This document shows, piece after piece, positions 11,034 through 20,199 of a stretch of 64,000 nucleotides of DNA. The number at the start of each line of letters is the position of its first letter. Within the stretch, counting starts at the first letter, position 1. Source of the DNA: Desulfonatronum thioautotrophicum (lineage in GTDB: Bacteria > Desulfobacterota > Desulfovibrionia > Desulfovibrionales > Desulfonatronaceae); NCBI RefSeq assembly GCF_000934745.1, contig NZ_JYNO01000010.1, forward strand, positions 62,001-126,000. The letters are read 5' to 3'. The position numbers and the translations under genes are program-made. Below the pieces are notes generated by a model. That model was not told the origin of the DNA. It was given only the letters and a program-made list of their open reading frames with translations, and made no database searches.

Positions 11034-12107
11034 CTATTCCGGGATATTGGGCCACTGTGTGGTTTTTCCCTGGTAGTTGCGCAGGGTGTATGCCGTCTCG
11101 TCCTTGTCCTGGATTGCGTAGTCAGGCATAAGAGGGATTTTTCCAATGTTCGTGGCAATGACATACATGGGTTGGGCCAGGCCTGTGGTGTGGCCGCGAA
11201 TGGCGTCCCGGATCAATTCCGCCCCCTTTTCCACCGGAGTTCGGAAGTGATCTATGCCCGGTGCGGGCTCGCAATAGAAGACATAGTAGGGCCGGATGCG
11301 CACGGTGAGCAGTTTCTGGTGCAGTTCGCGGAATGTTGCCGGGTCGTCGTTTATGCCCTTGAGTAGCACTGCCTGATTGCCCACGTTGACCCCGCAGGAC
11401 AGCAAATCATAGACAGCCTGGGCGGTCTGGTCCGTAAGTTCCTTGGGATGATTGCACTGGGTATTGATCCAGATGGGCACGCGATGGCGGCCGGCCAGAA
11501 CCTTTTTCAGCCCTTCGGTGATGCGGTGCGGCAGGACGATCGGGGTCCGGGTGCCGAAACGAATCATTTGGACATGCGGCATTTCCCGTAACTTCCGGAT
11601 GAGGTAGTCCAGCTTTTCGTCTGAAAACAGGAAAGGATCGCCCCCGGTAATCAGCACATCCCGGACTTCCGGGTGATCACCGATCCACCGCAGCCCCTCT
11701 TCCACGTCAAAGCGCAGTTGCAAATCCTGGTTTACGACCAGCTCCTTGCGGAAGCAGTGCCGGCAGTAGATGGCGCAAACGTCGGAAACGGTGAACGCTA
11801 CACGGTCGACGTACTGCCTGGCGATGGAGTCCGGTCGGACCTCCGAAGTGTCCCTGTTTTCCTTCCAGATCAAATAATTGGGAACACCGTAGGTGTTCTG
11901 TTGCTCTTTCAGGCTGGGCACGACCTGGCGGCGGACCGGGCAGTCGGGGTCGTCCCGGTCCATCAACTCGGCAAAATAGGGGGTGGTCCCCCAGCGGGTC
12001 GGCATTTCCGTGATGGCCCGCTCTTCCTGCTCCGTGACGTTGATATAGTTTTTCAAGCCGGCCAATGTATTGACCTGATTCCGCATCTGTTCTTGCCACA
12101 ATTCCAT
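11034..12107 (-). CDS. KamA family radical SAM aminomutase
   Basis: 357 residues. The radical SAM cluster motif CAIYCRHCFR (Cys111, Cys115, Cys118) and the KamA-type segments ITGGDPFLFSDEKL, RFGTRTPIVLPHRIT and WINTQCNHPKELT are clear. The family moves an amino group between adjacent carbons using SAM, a 4Fe-4S cluster and PLP; PLP lysine is likely in the C-terminal part. It is shorter than clostridial lysine 2,3-aminomutase (about 416 residues), as are the proteobacterial KamA-like forms. No ablB acetyltransferase is adjacent, so lysine versus glutamate as substrate is open. Last gene of an eleven-gene minus-strand run, 100 bases after DUF1499. Confidence 0.88.
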   Translation of the reverse strand: MELWQEQMRNQVNTLAGLKNYINVTEQEERAITEMPTRWGTTPYFAELMDRDDPDCPVRRQVVPSLKEQQNTYGVPNYLIWKENRDTSEVRPDSIARQYVDRVAFTVSDVCAIYCRHCFRKELVVNQDLQLRFDVEEGLRWIGDHPEVRDVLITGGDPFLFSDEKLDYLIRKLREMPHVQMIRFGTRTPIVLPHRITEGLKKVLAGRHRVPIWINTQCNHPKELTDQTAQAVYDLLSCGVNVGNQAVLLKGINDDPATFRELHQKLLTVRIRPYYVFYCEPAPGIDHFRTPVEKGAELIRDAIRGHTTGLAQPMYVIATNIGKIPLMPDYAIQDKDETAYTLRNYQGKTTQWPNIPE

Positions 12108-12207
12108 GATGACCCTCCGCTGCGTGCTCAGTCTTCATCGATACGGGGTGCGAACAACCCCGAATCGATGGGCACCGCTCCAGTTGTGCCCAAAATTATA
12201 TGTCGCA

Positions 12208-12609
12208 TCAAGTATTTTGCATCTGCCGGTCAAAGTCCGCGCGGAGCCGCTCTATCCGATTGCGGTTCACTCCCAGATCCCAATATCCGCTGCGCGACGC
12301 GGAACGGAGGTGGATGAGTGGTTTCGCGGGATCGAAATGAAATTCCAGGTCATCCTGGAAGCGGAACAGGGCACTGCGGACCACGGCCCGGACAATAGTT
12401 GTCTCTTCGTGGACAATCTCGGTTCTGGGCAGGTTCCGGAGCAGGTTGAGCAGAGTGCGCATGGCCAGATCCCGCTGACCTTCGGGATAAGACAGGGGCT
12501 CGACTCGCCGGACCGGGTCCGAGGCCATGCTGGAGACACAGTTGGGGCTGGAGGGGCAGTCCAGGTGGGCCATGCTCAAGGCGAGAGCGGCAAGGAGAGA
12601 AATGGACAT
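12208..12609 (-). CDS. DUF1499 family protein
   Basis: 133 residues. A short hydrophobic leader precedes the diagnostic CPSSPNCVSSMASD, and the C-terminal half (FRFQDDLEFHFDPA, HLRSASRSGYWDLGVNRNRIE) is standard for DUF1499, a small family of exported or membrane-associated proteins without a known role. ATG 12609 was chosen because a longer frame would run into the preceding gene. It lies 28 bases after the DUF1365-CFA fusion and should be co-transcribed with it. Confidence 0.85.
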   Translation of the reverse strand: MSISLLAALALSMAHLDCPSSPNCVSSMASDPVRRVEPLSYPEGQRDLAMRTLLNLLRNLPRTEIVHEETTIVRAVVRSALFRFQDDLEFHFDPAKPLIHLRSASRSGYWDLGVNRNRIERLRADFDRQMQNT

Positions 12610-12637
12610 GGCGGTCTTTTGACGGTTACCCGCATCA

Positions 12638-14668
12638 CTAGAGGTATTTTGGCCGATCCAGGACGATCTGCAGATCCCGGATGTGACGTTGGGCAAAAGC
12701 GGCTTCGCACATGGCGAAGTAGTATTCCCAGGTGCGGCGAAAAGACTGATCAAAACCCAAAGCCGCGATCCGTTCCCAGTTGGCTGTGAATCGCTCCCGC
12801 CACGCTTTCAGCGTCAGTGCGTAGTGTGGGCCGATGTCCCGGACATCCGCCACCACCAGGGATGTATTCCGGGCGAGAACCTGGGTGATCCTGCTCAAGG
12901 ATGGCAACAGGCCACCGGGAAAAATATGGGTGCTGATCCAGTCCTGGGTCTGGCGGTAGATATCGTAGCGTTGATCCAGAATGGTGATGGTCTGGATGCA
13001 GGCCTTGCCCCCAGGCTTGAGCAGGCTGTCCACGGCCTCGAAGAACCGTGGATGATAGGCGTGACCAACGGCCTCCAGCATCTCGATGGAGATCAGTGCA
13101 TCGTACTGTCCCCGGAGGTTGCGATAGTCTTCCAGCAGGACATGGATCCGGTCCTGCAGGCCGCGCCTGTGGACCAGTTCGCGAACATGGTCATATTGTT
13201 GTTGGGATATGGTTACGGACCGGACCCTGCAGGAAGAATTCGCGGCCAGGTAACAGGCAAGTCCGCCCCAGCCGCAGCCGATTTCCAGGATTTCCCCGCC
13301 AAGAGGGATATTCAGGGATTCGGCGATCATCTGGAATTTTCGTTCCTGAGCCCGTTGCAACTCCTGATCTGTGATGGGCGAGGGACTGGAAAGTCGTCTC
13401 GGCAGATCATCAAAGACGGCGCAAGAGTAGGTTACCGTCGGATCGAGAAACAACCGGAAAAAATCGTTGGACAGGTCGTAATGGGCCTTGATGTTGGCCC
13501 GACTGCCGGTTCGGGTATTGGCAGGGATCACTTTTTTGGCCAGCACGAGGCTTCGGTGCAGGATGCGACCAAGACGCCCCAGGTTTTCCAGATAGGCCAT
13601 CCGGTCCATATTCATGACCAGCAGTTCCATCAGTCGGGGCAAATCGTCCGTGGACCAGAGTCCTTTGGTATAGGTTTCGCCCAAGGCGACGTCTTCTCCC
13701 TTCAACAGATTCCAAAAAAATCGTGGGTCAGCGATACGCATGGTGCATGAGGGGCCGGGCTCATGGCCGCCGAAGATGTGCCGGTTGCCGTCGGGAAGGT
13801 CCATCCGGAGCGTCCCTTTACGTATTTTGCTGAAGTTCCAAAGGACCAGGCGCCGGGCAATGCGGTCTCGCCATGATGCAGGTGTCGGCATGGTTCGAAT
13901 GGTCATGGGATTGGTTGGTTCGGGTCGGGAAAAGACGACCAGCCCCTTGTGCAGATACAGGGCAAAGGCCTGACGCAGAATGCGCGGATAGGTCAGGTTC
14001 GGGGCCAAGGGGTGTCTGATCCAGGCGGCCAGCAGGGCAGCATCCGTCAGTTCCCGGGCCGGCGCACGTTGTCGCAGGCCGGCTTCCAGCACGGGCCGAC
14101 CCTGATGGAGCAACGTCACGGATATGTTCAGTTCTTCGCGGATATCTCCGAAGCGAAAGACATACTCGCCGTCCATGTTGAAAAACGGGGACACATGAAA
14201 GGCCTTGGCGGAACGGTAGGTAGCCGGAAATCCACCAGCTTCGTCAGATCGGGAAAGCAGGTAGACATGCTTTTCTCCGAACGTGTTGTTCACCTCGACG
14301 ATGCAGAGTTCAAGATTACCGTCCGGATTGAAGCAGAAGTAGAAACTGACCGGATTGAAAACATGGCCGAAGATGCGTGCCGCTGTGAGCAGCATGATAC
14401 GGCACCGCGGGAGGGAAATTTCGAGATGGTTCGCGGCGAGAAAGGCCGACAGTTTGGATCGAATGGAATCCGATCCGGCGGTAAGATAGTCGGTATTGTG
14501 AACGGCAACGACCCGGGATCGGTTCAGGCCGAAGAGCCGACTGGAGCGGTCCAGTTCATCCAACTCATCCACATCCAGAAGCATACAAAGATAGGTATAC
14601 TCAAAGGCATGGTTTTTTGGGGCAAGGCGTTTGTGGGCCACGGTGGCGGGGATAATGCGGGAGTTCAT
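12638..14668 (-). CDS. DUF1365 - cyclopropane-fatty-acyl-phospholipid synthase fusion
   Basis: 676 residues joining two proteins that are usually separate. Residues 1 to about 250 are DUF1365 ([61 protein letters not shown]). From about 270 to the end is a full CFA synthase-type methyltransferase: KAHYDLSNDFFRLFLDPTVTYSCAVF, the SAM loop LEIGCGWGGLA, and the HIFPGGLLPS stretch near the active site. CFA synthases methylate unsaturated acyl chains of membrane lipids. The gene overlaps the upstream FAD oxidoreductase by four bases (ATGA). The two domains probably act on the same lipid substrate. Confidence 0.93.
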   Translation of the reverse strand: MNSRIIPATVAHKRLAPKNHAFEYTYLCMLLDVDELDELDRSSRLFGLNRSRVVAVHNTDYLTAGSDSIRSKLSAFLAANHLEISLPRCRIMLLTAARIFGHVFNPVSFYFCFNPDGNLELCIVEVNNTFGEKHVYLLSRSDEAGGFPATYRSAKAFHVSPFFNMDGEYVFRFGDIREELNISVTLLHQGRPVLEAGLRQRAPARELTDAALLAAWIRHPLAPNLTYPRILRQAFALYLHKGLVVFSRPEPTNPMTIRTMPTPASWRDRIARRLVLWNFSKIRKGTLRMDLPDGNRHIFGGHEPGPSCTMRIADPRFFWNLLKGEDVALGETYTKGLWSTDDLPRLMELLVMNMDRMAYLENLGRLGRILHRSLVLAKKVIPANTRTGSRANIKAHYDLSNDFFRLFLDPTVTYSCAVFDDLPRRLSSPSPITDQELQRAQERKFQMIAESLNIPLGGEILEIGCGWGGLACYLAANSSCRVRSVTISQQQYDHVRELVHRRGLQDRIHVLLEDYRNLRGQYDALISIEMLEAVGHAYHPRFFEAVDSLLKPGGKACIQTITILDQRYDIYRQTQDWISTHIFPGGLLPSLSRITQVLARNTSLVVADVRDIGPHYALTLKAWRERFTANWERIAALGFDQSFRRTWEYYFAMCEAAFAQRHIRDLQIVLDRPKYL

Positions 14669-16002
14669 GCCTCGATTCCCAGGGCCTGAGCCACGCGCAC
14701 GCCGGATGCGGCAGCGTCTTCGTGAAAGCCGTTGCCGTGATAGCTGCCGCAGAAATAGGTCCCCCGTCGACCCTGCAGTTCCGGGAAGTGGGACTGCATA
14801 CGCAGTGCCTGCAGGGAAAACTGGGGGTGATGCAGTTCCATGCGGTGGTTCTCATGGCCCTGGGGGATCGGTCGCCGGGGGTTCAAGGTGACCACATGGG
14901 TGTTTTGCGCTGCCAGGTTCTGCAAACGGTTCATCCAGTAGTGAACATGGACCCGGTCGTCTGATGGCATATGGGGTGCCGTGGCCGCCGTGTCCGCGAT
15001 CACGTTCCAGCAGGCCCAGGCTTTGCGATTGGGCGGCAGAAAGGTCGCGTCCGTGTGCAAGACGACGTCATTGGCCACGTAGCGCCAGGGGCTGAGACAT
15101 TCGCGTTCCTGGTCGTCGGCGTCCGTAAGCAGACTCAGGGTGGTATCCGCATGGCAGGCCAGGACCACAGCGTCCACGGTGCATTCTGAACCGTTGACGC
15201 GCAGGGTCGCTCCATGCTCGGTTCGGGTTACGGCCTGGACCGGGCTGTTCAGGTGGACGGTCCCGGAGAAGGCGCGGGCAAAGGCCTGGACGTAGGTGTG
15301 GCTGCCTCCGGGCAGATACAGCCATTGCGGGCCGCCGCGAATACTCAGCAGGCCGTGGTTGGCGAAGAAACGGGCGAAACGCCGGATGGGAAAAGTCCGG
15401 GCGTCGCGGCTTTCAGCAGACCAGATGGCCCGGACCATGGGCTCGAGATAGCGGCGAAAAAGGATGTTCGGGTATGAGCCGGCCTGGAGGTAGGCACCCA
15501 GGGTTTCCTCGCCCAGCCGGTTCTGCTCCAGATCCTGGGTGATGGTGCGGCAGAAACGGCGCAGGGCCAGGAGCATTCGCCAGAATGCCGGGTCGATCAG
15601 GTTGGCGCGGCGGGCAAAGAGTCCGGATAGACTGGTCCCGGCATAGGCAAAGCCGGATGCGGGCTCGCTGTAGGAAAAGGACATTTCCGTGGCAGCGGCC
15701 TGAACGCCAAGTTCCGCGATGAAGCGGCGAAAATTTGGATAGGTGCGGTCGTTGAATACGATAAAGCCCATATCTACGGGCAGGGTATTGCTCTTGCCGT
15801 CGCCTGCCGTATCTGGAGCCGTATCTGTGGCTATATTTGGGGCCGTATCTGGATGTGTATCAGGGACCATGAAGGTCTGGACATGCCCACCGAGTTGGGG
15901 AGCTGCTTCAAAAAGCAGAACTTCATGCACGCGGCTGAGGTAGTGGGCCGCAACGATGCCGGCTGCTCCAGCACCGACAACGGCGATTTTGTGTCGGGTC
16001 AT
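14665..16002 (-). CDS. FAD-dependent amine oxidase-like oxidoreductase
   Basis: 445 residues. The dinucleotide-binding start [19 protein letters not shown] and the [20 protein letters not shown] and [10 protein letters not shown] segments place it in the NAD/FAD-binding amine-oxidase family that accompanies DUF1365 and CFA synthase in many proteobacteria, where it is thought to desaturate or oxidise modified acyl chains. Between GGHVQTF and VDMGFIVFN lies an extra, low-complexity Asp/Thr/Pro/Ala-rich insert of about 25 residues, coded by imperfect 12-base repeats. Four-base overlaps on both sides show tight translational coupling. Confidence 0.9.
   Translation of the reverse strand: MTRHKIAVVGAGAAGIVAAHYLSRVHEVLLFEAAPQLGGHVQTFMVPDTHPDTAPNIATDTAPDTAGDGKSNTLPVDMGFIVFNDRTYPNFRRFIAELGVQAAATEMSFSYSEPASGFAYAGTSLSGLFARRANLIDPAFWRMLLALRRFCRTITQDLEQNRLGEETLGAYLQAGSYPNILFRRYLEPMVRAIWSAESRDARTFPIRRFARFFANHGLLSIRGGPQWLYLPGGSHTYVQAFARAFSGTVHLNSPVQAVTRTEHGATLRVNGSECTVDAVVLACHADTTLSLLTDADDQERECLSPWRYVANDVVLHTDATFLPPNRKAWACWNVIADTAATAPHMPSDDRVHVHYWMNRLQNLAAQNTHVVTLNPRRPIPQGHENHRMELHHPQFSLQALRMQSHFPELQGRRGTYFCGSYHGNGFHEDAAASGVRVAQALGIEA
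15803..15862. repeat. Imperfect 12-bp tandem repeats inside the FAD oxidoreductase gene
   Basis: About five 12-base units with the common form GGNGCCGTATCT follow one another. In the reading frame (minus strand) they give repeats of D-T-A-P type. Because the unit is a multiple of three the frame stays open. Confidence 0.75.
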
Positions 16003-17093
16003 CGGGCGGTGGGTCTCGGGGTGAGCAGATAATGGGATACAAACCAGGAGTTGCCCCGGTTCCAGGCGAACAGTTCGGCGCAGGCCATCAGAAAGATCCG
16101 CCAGCGCTGCAAGGCGACTTCAGCCGAATCTTCGTTGGTAGCCGGCAGGGCACCATGCAGAACATGCAAGACCGCATCACGCCGGGTGTCCAGCTGTTCC
16201 AGCCAGGTTTCCAGGGTGCGGGCATAATGGCGGCCATTGATCCGCCAATGGTCCCGGACGAGCAAGTGTTCCTGAAAATAGAGCAGCAGGTCGTCCGAGG
16301 GCATCATTCCGCCGGAGAAGAAATGGCGGCCCATCCAGTCATCCGATCCCTGGTCAAAGAGATAAGCGTATTGCTCGTGGCTGAAAATGTGCAGGAAAAA
16401 GGCCCCATCCGGATGAAGCCAGCCGGCGATCCGTTGCAATAGCAGTCCCCAGTTGCGCATGTGCTCGAACATCTCCACGCTGACGATCCGGTTGAATCGG
16501 CCATCCGGCTGAAAATGATTCATGTCCGCGCGCAGGGCTTGCAGGTTGGTCAGGCCGGAGTCACGAGCCGTAGTGTTGATGAAGTCGATCTGGTTCTGGG
16601 CGTTGGAGACCGCTGTAATTCGGGAGTTGGGATGCCGGCGGGCCAGCCAGAGTGAGAGGGAACCCCATCCGCAGCCCAGCTCCAGTACATCCATGCCGTC
16701 CTCCAAGCCCGCCCGGCCAACCATCAGTTCCAGCATGACCTTTTCAGCTCCGGCAATATCCGACATCGTGGCATCCTGATCCGGAAAGAGGCAGCAACTG
16801 TATTTCATGGCCGGCCCAAGCATCAGCCGGAAGAAATCCGGTGGGACTTCGTAATGCTGGTCATTGGCCGCCTCCGGCACCAGGGCGACAGGCGCGGCAT
16901 TCATGGCCTGCATAAAATTCCTTTTGCGCTCCAGCTCGGTGACGGCATCAGGCCCGCGTTGTCCGCGCAACACTTCGGCATGGCGCTGACGTATGCCCAG
17001 GCGAATCAACGCATCGGGCAAGCGGCCGTGTTCGGCCAGGGAAATCAGGTTCTGCATGGAGAATTGTGCAATCAGCTGCACCCTCGGCAACAC
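15999..17093 (-). CDS. CFA synthase-like SAM methyltransferase (second paralogue)
   Basis: 364 residues. The sequence [30 protein letters not shown] and the SAM loop [17 protein letters not shown], plus [14 protein letters not shown], place it in the cyclopropane-fatty-acid/coclaurine N-methyltransferase group. It is a paralogue of the methyltransferase half of the fusion two genes downstream. The start is uncertain: GTG 17093 is the longest choice but has no RBS; ATG 17057 is an alternative. Its stop overlaps the FAD oxidoreductase start by four bases. It probably methylates or otherwise modifies an unsaturated lipid. Confidence 0.87.
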   Translation of the reverse strand: MLPRVQLIAQFSMQNLISLAEHGRLPDALIRLGIRQRHAEVLRGQRGPDAVTELERKRNFMQAMNAAPVALVPEAANDQHYEVPPDFFRLMLGPAMKYSCCLFPDQDATMSDIAGAEKVMLELMVGRAGLEDGMDVLELGCGWGSLSLWLARRHPNSRITAVSNAQNQIDFINTTARDSGLTNLQALRADMNHFQPDGRFNRIVSVEMFEHMRNWGLLLQRIAGWLHPDGAFFLHIFSHEQYAYLFDQGSDDWMGRHFFSGGMMPSDDLLLYFQEHLLVRDHWRINGRHYARTLETWLEQLDTRRDAVLHVLHGALPATNEDSAEVALQRWRIFLMACAELFAWNRGNSWFVSHYLLTPRPTAR

Positions 17094-17176
17094 AGCGAGA
17101 CCGAGTTGTGGTCTGTCATGGCTAAAGGTTCACGGAAGACTGCATTAAGGTTTTGGGTCAAATAACGCTCTGATCG

Positions 17177-17959
17177 TCACCACTTCGAGGGCAACCCAGG
17201 AATAAAAGCGTTGACCTTGCGTTTGTAGACCGCGTAGCCGGGGCGACGGTCGGCGATATCTTTTTCCAGCATGGCCACGCCGGAAACCTTGAGCAACATC
17301 AGGGTGATCAGCACCGGGCTGATCCAGGCCGCCCACCAGTAAGGCGTGGCCAGAGCAATGCAGAAAATTCCCCACCAGACCAGACTTTCTCCGAAGTAAT
17401 TGGGGTGTCGGGTATAGGCCCAGAGTCCCTGATCCATGACCTTGTCGACGTTGTTCGGATCTTGCTTGAACCGCTCCATCTGCCAGTCGCCGACCGCCTC
17501 AAAGGTGAGGCCAACGGCAAAAATGAGGACACCCAGACCATCCAGCCAGGTCAGGTGCTCCGGCCGAGGTGCGAGCTGGGCAAGTTGCGGGCCCAGGGAC
17601 ACGACCCAGAGGATGACGGCCTGAAGCAGAAAGACGGTAAACAGGCTGATCAACCAGAACCGTGGACCGTGGTAGTCGCGCATGGCCTGGTAGCGACGAT
17701 CTTCGGGCTTGCCCCAGTTGCGCTGGGTGACGTGGGCCATCAATCGGAGAGCCCAGATGGTGACGAGGAGGGCGACCAGCAGGCCGCGTGAGGTGCCTGG
17801 ACCATGGATATAGGCGGTCCAAGCGGCAATAATAAAGCCCAGTCCCCAAAAGGAGTCGACAACGCAGGCCTTGCCGCGAACCATGGAAACGATCCAGGCC
17901 ACGATCATCAGCAGGAGAATGTACTGAAAACTTGTGCAGAGAACGGTGGACAGGGACAT
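17177..17959 (-). CDS. DUF1295 steroid-reductase-like membrane protein
   Basis: 260 residues with about six to seven membrane helices. The C-terminal half has GLWAYTRHPNYFGESLVWWGIF and YAVYKRKVNAFIPG, the signature of DUF1295 and of the wider ICMT/steroid 5-alpha-reductase family, in which this part binds a cofactor. In alphaproteobacterial clusters it accompanies the same DUF1365/FAD/CFA genes. AAAAGGAATTGTC precedes the ATG at 17959, a good RBS. It lies 57 bases after the transporter gene and 83 before the methyltransferase, all in one direction. Confidence 0.88.
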   Translation of the reverse strand: MSLSTVLCTSFQYILLLMIVAWIVSMVRGKACVVDSFWGLGFIIAAWTAYIHGPGTSRGLLVALLVTIWALRLMAHVTQRNWGKPEDRRYQAMRDYHGPRFWLISLFTVFLLQAVILWVVSLGPQLAQLAPRPEHLTWLDGLGVLIFAVGLTFEAVGDWQMERFKQDPNNVDKVMDQGLWAYTRHPNYFGESLVWWGIFCIALATPYWWAAWISPVLITLMLLKVSGVAMLEKDIADRRPGYAVYKRKVNAFIPGLPSKW

Positions 17960-18016
17960 GACAATTCCTTTTGATTTACAGATTATACAATCTCTATCAC
18001 CAAGCCATGGCAGACA

Positions 18017-19435
18017 TCAAGCCGATCTGGGGCTGGATTCCCCTACCCCTCGAGCACCTGATTCAGCCAGCATCTCCCGGATGCGGGCGTGTTCATCAGC
18101 GTCTAACGGATACCTGGCAATGATCAGTAGCGCGGCCAGGGTGCAGATGCAGGGCAGTCCGGCATAGAGAAACCGGAGCAGCACCACCACGGATTCAGAT
18201 TGTTCCGTGCCCGGCTGGTATCCGGCAAGGGCGAGCAGGGGCAAAGCTATTCCCAGCCCCAGGGCCGAGGAGGTTTTCTTGATGATCGACCATAACCCGA
18301 TGAAGGCTCCCTCGCGCCGCCGACCGGAGAGCAGCTGGTCATAGTCGATGACGTCCGCCTGCATGGAAGAGGGCAAGGCCATTCCAGCCCCAAATCCAAT
18401 GCCGGAAATGGCAGCCAGCAGGGCAAAGGCCGTGCTTTGGCCCGGGCCAAGAAAAAAGACTCCGAAAAAAGCTCCGGCATTCACGGCCATGGCCGCCATC
18501 CAGGTTGGTTTCTTGCCCCACCGTGCCGCGATCCTGACCCAAAGGGGCAGGCAGGCGATACCGGCCAGAAAGTAGAGCAGCAGGTAGATCTCAGCCTGGG
18601 TATCCTGAAGCACGTGTTCGACGTAATAGAGGATCAAGGTGGCTGGAAGATTGGCGCCGATGGCGGCGACGGCAAAGGCCGCGGTCAGAATTCGAAATGG
18701 CTTGTTGCGCCATAGCAATGAAAGTCCCTGGCGAAATGCAACGTGTCTGGGACTTGCGCTGGTGCCGTGTTCCAAGGGAGAAGTGGCCGTGGGACGTCGC
18801 TCGCGGATCAGCGTGGCGCATAGCCAACAGAGGAGAACCGTTGCAGGAGCAACGACCAGGGCATAACCCAGAAACTTTTGGCGCTCGCCGGTGGGTGTCT
18901 CAGGAAGGTCGAGAAGCAATGAAAGTGCCAGCGGGAGCGTAACGGCTCCGAATATTCCCGTGATCCATAAGCCGTCCCGCCAGGCGAAAAGGGTGTTCCG
19001 TTGATGGTAGTCCCCGGTCAGTTCCGGGCCCAGGGCTTCCCAGGGCACATTGACCAGTGTCCAGGTCACGGAGAGCAGCAAAAGCAGCAGTCCGAACCAG
19101 ATTCCGGCCTGGTGGGGCGTGAGTTCCGGCGGTGCGTAGAGGGCCAAAAGGCAAAGGCCCAGAAATGGGGAGGCGAAAACGAGGTAAGGTCGACGGCGCC
19201 CCCAGCGGGTGCTGGTGCGGTCAGACAGTCGGCCAATAAGGGGATCGGCCAGGCCATCCAGAATTCGGGCCCCGAAGATGAACAGCCCGACAATGCCCGC
19301 TCCTGCACCAAGGGTGTCCGTGTAGAATTTCGGCAGATAGACGAACAGCGGAACCCCGGCCATGGAGAGCATCACCCCAGGTATGGCGTAGGCCAGGATG
19401 GTACAGCGGGGCAGTCGATGGTCCGGACTGGTCAC
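18017..19435 (-). CDS. MFS transporter of the GPH (MelB-like) family
   Basis: 472 residues with about twelve membrane helices. RILDGLADPLIGRLSDRT followed by RWGRRRPYLVFASP is the conserved loop of glycoside-pentoside-hexuronide:cation symporters. The family imports sugars with Na+ or H+, but members next to DUF1365/FAD/CFA genes have no proven sugar substrate; a role in moving a lipid precursor or lipid-linked compound is possible by context only. It starts 42 bases after the DUF2237 gene and belongs to the same transcription unit. Confidence 0.85.
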   Translation of the reverse strand: MTSPDHRLPRCTILAYAIPGVMLSMAGVPLFVYLPKFYTDTLGAGAGIVGLFIFGARILDGLADPLIGRLSDRTSTRWGRRRPYLVFASPFLGLCLLALYAPPELTPHQAGIWFGLLLLLLSVTWTLVNVPWEALGPELTGDYHQRNTLFAWRDGLWITGIFGAVTLPLALSLLLDLPETPTGERQKFLGYALVVAPATVLLCWLCATLIRERRPTATSPLEHGTSASPRHVAFRQGLSLLWRNKPFRILTAAFAVAAIGANLPATLILYYVEHVLQDTQAEIYLLLYFLAGIACLPLWVRIAARWGKKPTWMAAMAVNAGAFFGVFFLGPGQSTAFALLAAISGIGFGAGMALPSSMQADVIDYDQLLSGRRREGAFIGLWSIIKKTSSALGLGIALPLLALAGYQPGTEQSESVVVLLRFLYAGLPCICTLAALLIIARYPLDADEHARIREMLAESGARGVGESSPRSA

Positions 19436-19477
19436 GGCGGTCCGCGGCGTTAAAGATCGGTTCTCCTTGCGGCGCGA

Positions 19478-19867
19478 TCAAGAAGAAGCTGGAGATTCAG
19501 GGCGATCCAGGGCGTGGTTGAGCAGGTCCTTGAGTGACACGTAGTGCAGGACGGCTTCGTGGGTCGCGGCAAGAAATACCGGTGGGGCAACACCGGCAAG
19601 CAGTGCCTCCTTCCAGCGCAGGGCACAGAGACACCAATGATCGCCGGGCTGCAAGCCTGGAAAGCCGAACTCCAGAGCCGGAGTGGACAGATCATTGCCC
19701 TGGGATTTAGTGAATGCGAGGAATTCCGAGGTTACTTGGGCGCAAACAACATGGCTGCCAGTATCGGATGGTCCGGTATGGCAATATCCGTCACGGAAAA
19801 AACCCGTACGCGGCAAGGTGCCGCAGACCTGCAATGGGTGGCCGAGGACGTTCATGGCTGGAGTCAT
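19478..19867 (-). CDS. DUF2237 family protein
   Basis: 129 residues, matching the family in length. Diagnostic stretches are NVLGHPLQVCG, TGFFRDGYCHTG, GSHVVCAQVTSEFLAF, GNDLSTPALEFGFPGLQPGD and HWCLCALRWKEA. Several conserved cysteines (CG, YC, VC, WCLC) suggest a metal or redox site, but no function is established. I chose the ATG at 19867 because AAGGA lies eight bases upstream; the same frame stays open far upstream only as antisense of other genes. It is 17 bases after the HNH gene. Confidence 0.9.
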   Translation of the reverse strand: MTPAMNVLGHPLQVCGTLPRTGFFRDGYCHTGPSDTGSHVVCAQVTSEFLAFTKSQGNDLSTPALEFGFPGLQPGDHWCLCALRWKEALLAGVAPPVFLAATHEAVLHYVSLKDLLNHALDRPESPASS

Positions 19868-19884
19868 GGTCAGCATCCTTCGCT

Positions 19885-20199
19885 CTATGAGATGTTTGGT
19901 GGAGGTTGGCAGCGGTCTCGACGGGGAGGATGGTTCGAGCCGACATATTCCGGGGGCATCCGGCGCACCCAGGTAATGAATTTGCGGATATCCGGATGGT
20001 TGCGCAGCGTGTCGGGTGATGAATAGATCGATGCAAGCTCCCGCTCGGAAAACAGGGTATGCAGTTTGTGGTGGCATATGCGGTGCAATGGTTCGGCAAA
20101 TGTTCCGCCATGGGACTTCGGGGTCCAATGGTGGCGGTCCACACTGGTCCCATCCAGCATTGGTCGACCGCAGATCGGGCATGGACCAAGCTCTCTCAT
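19885..20199 (-). CDS. Small HNH endonuclease-like protein
   Basis: 104 residues. A zinc-binding pair CPICG at the N-terminus is followed by the HNH-type VDRHHWTPKSHGG and HRICHHKLHTLFSE, then a conserved RNHPDIRKFITWVRRMPPE tail. This is a recognisable conserved proteobacterial group of stand-alone HNH proteins, presumably metal-dependent nucleases; targets are unknown. The ATG overlaps the stop of the unknown gene upstream (ATGA), so they are translationally coupled. It is not next to a recognisable restriction or mobile system. Confidence 0.88.
   Translation of the reverse strand: MRELGPCPICGRPMLDGTSVDRHHWTPKSHGGTFAEPLHRICHHKLHTLFSERELASIYSSPDTLRNHPDIRKFITWVRRMPPEYVGSNHPPRRDRCQPPPNIS

Noticed and set aside
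15803-15862. CRISPR-like array
   Set aside because: The 12-base units lie directly next to each other without spacers and are inside a coding frame.
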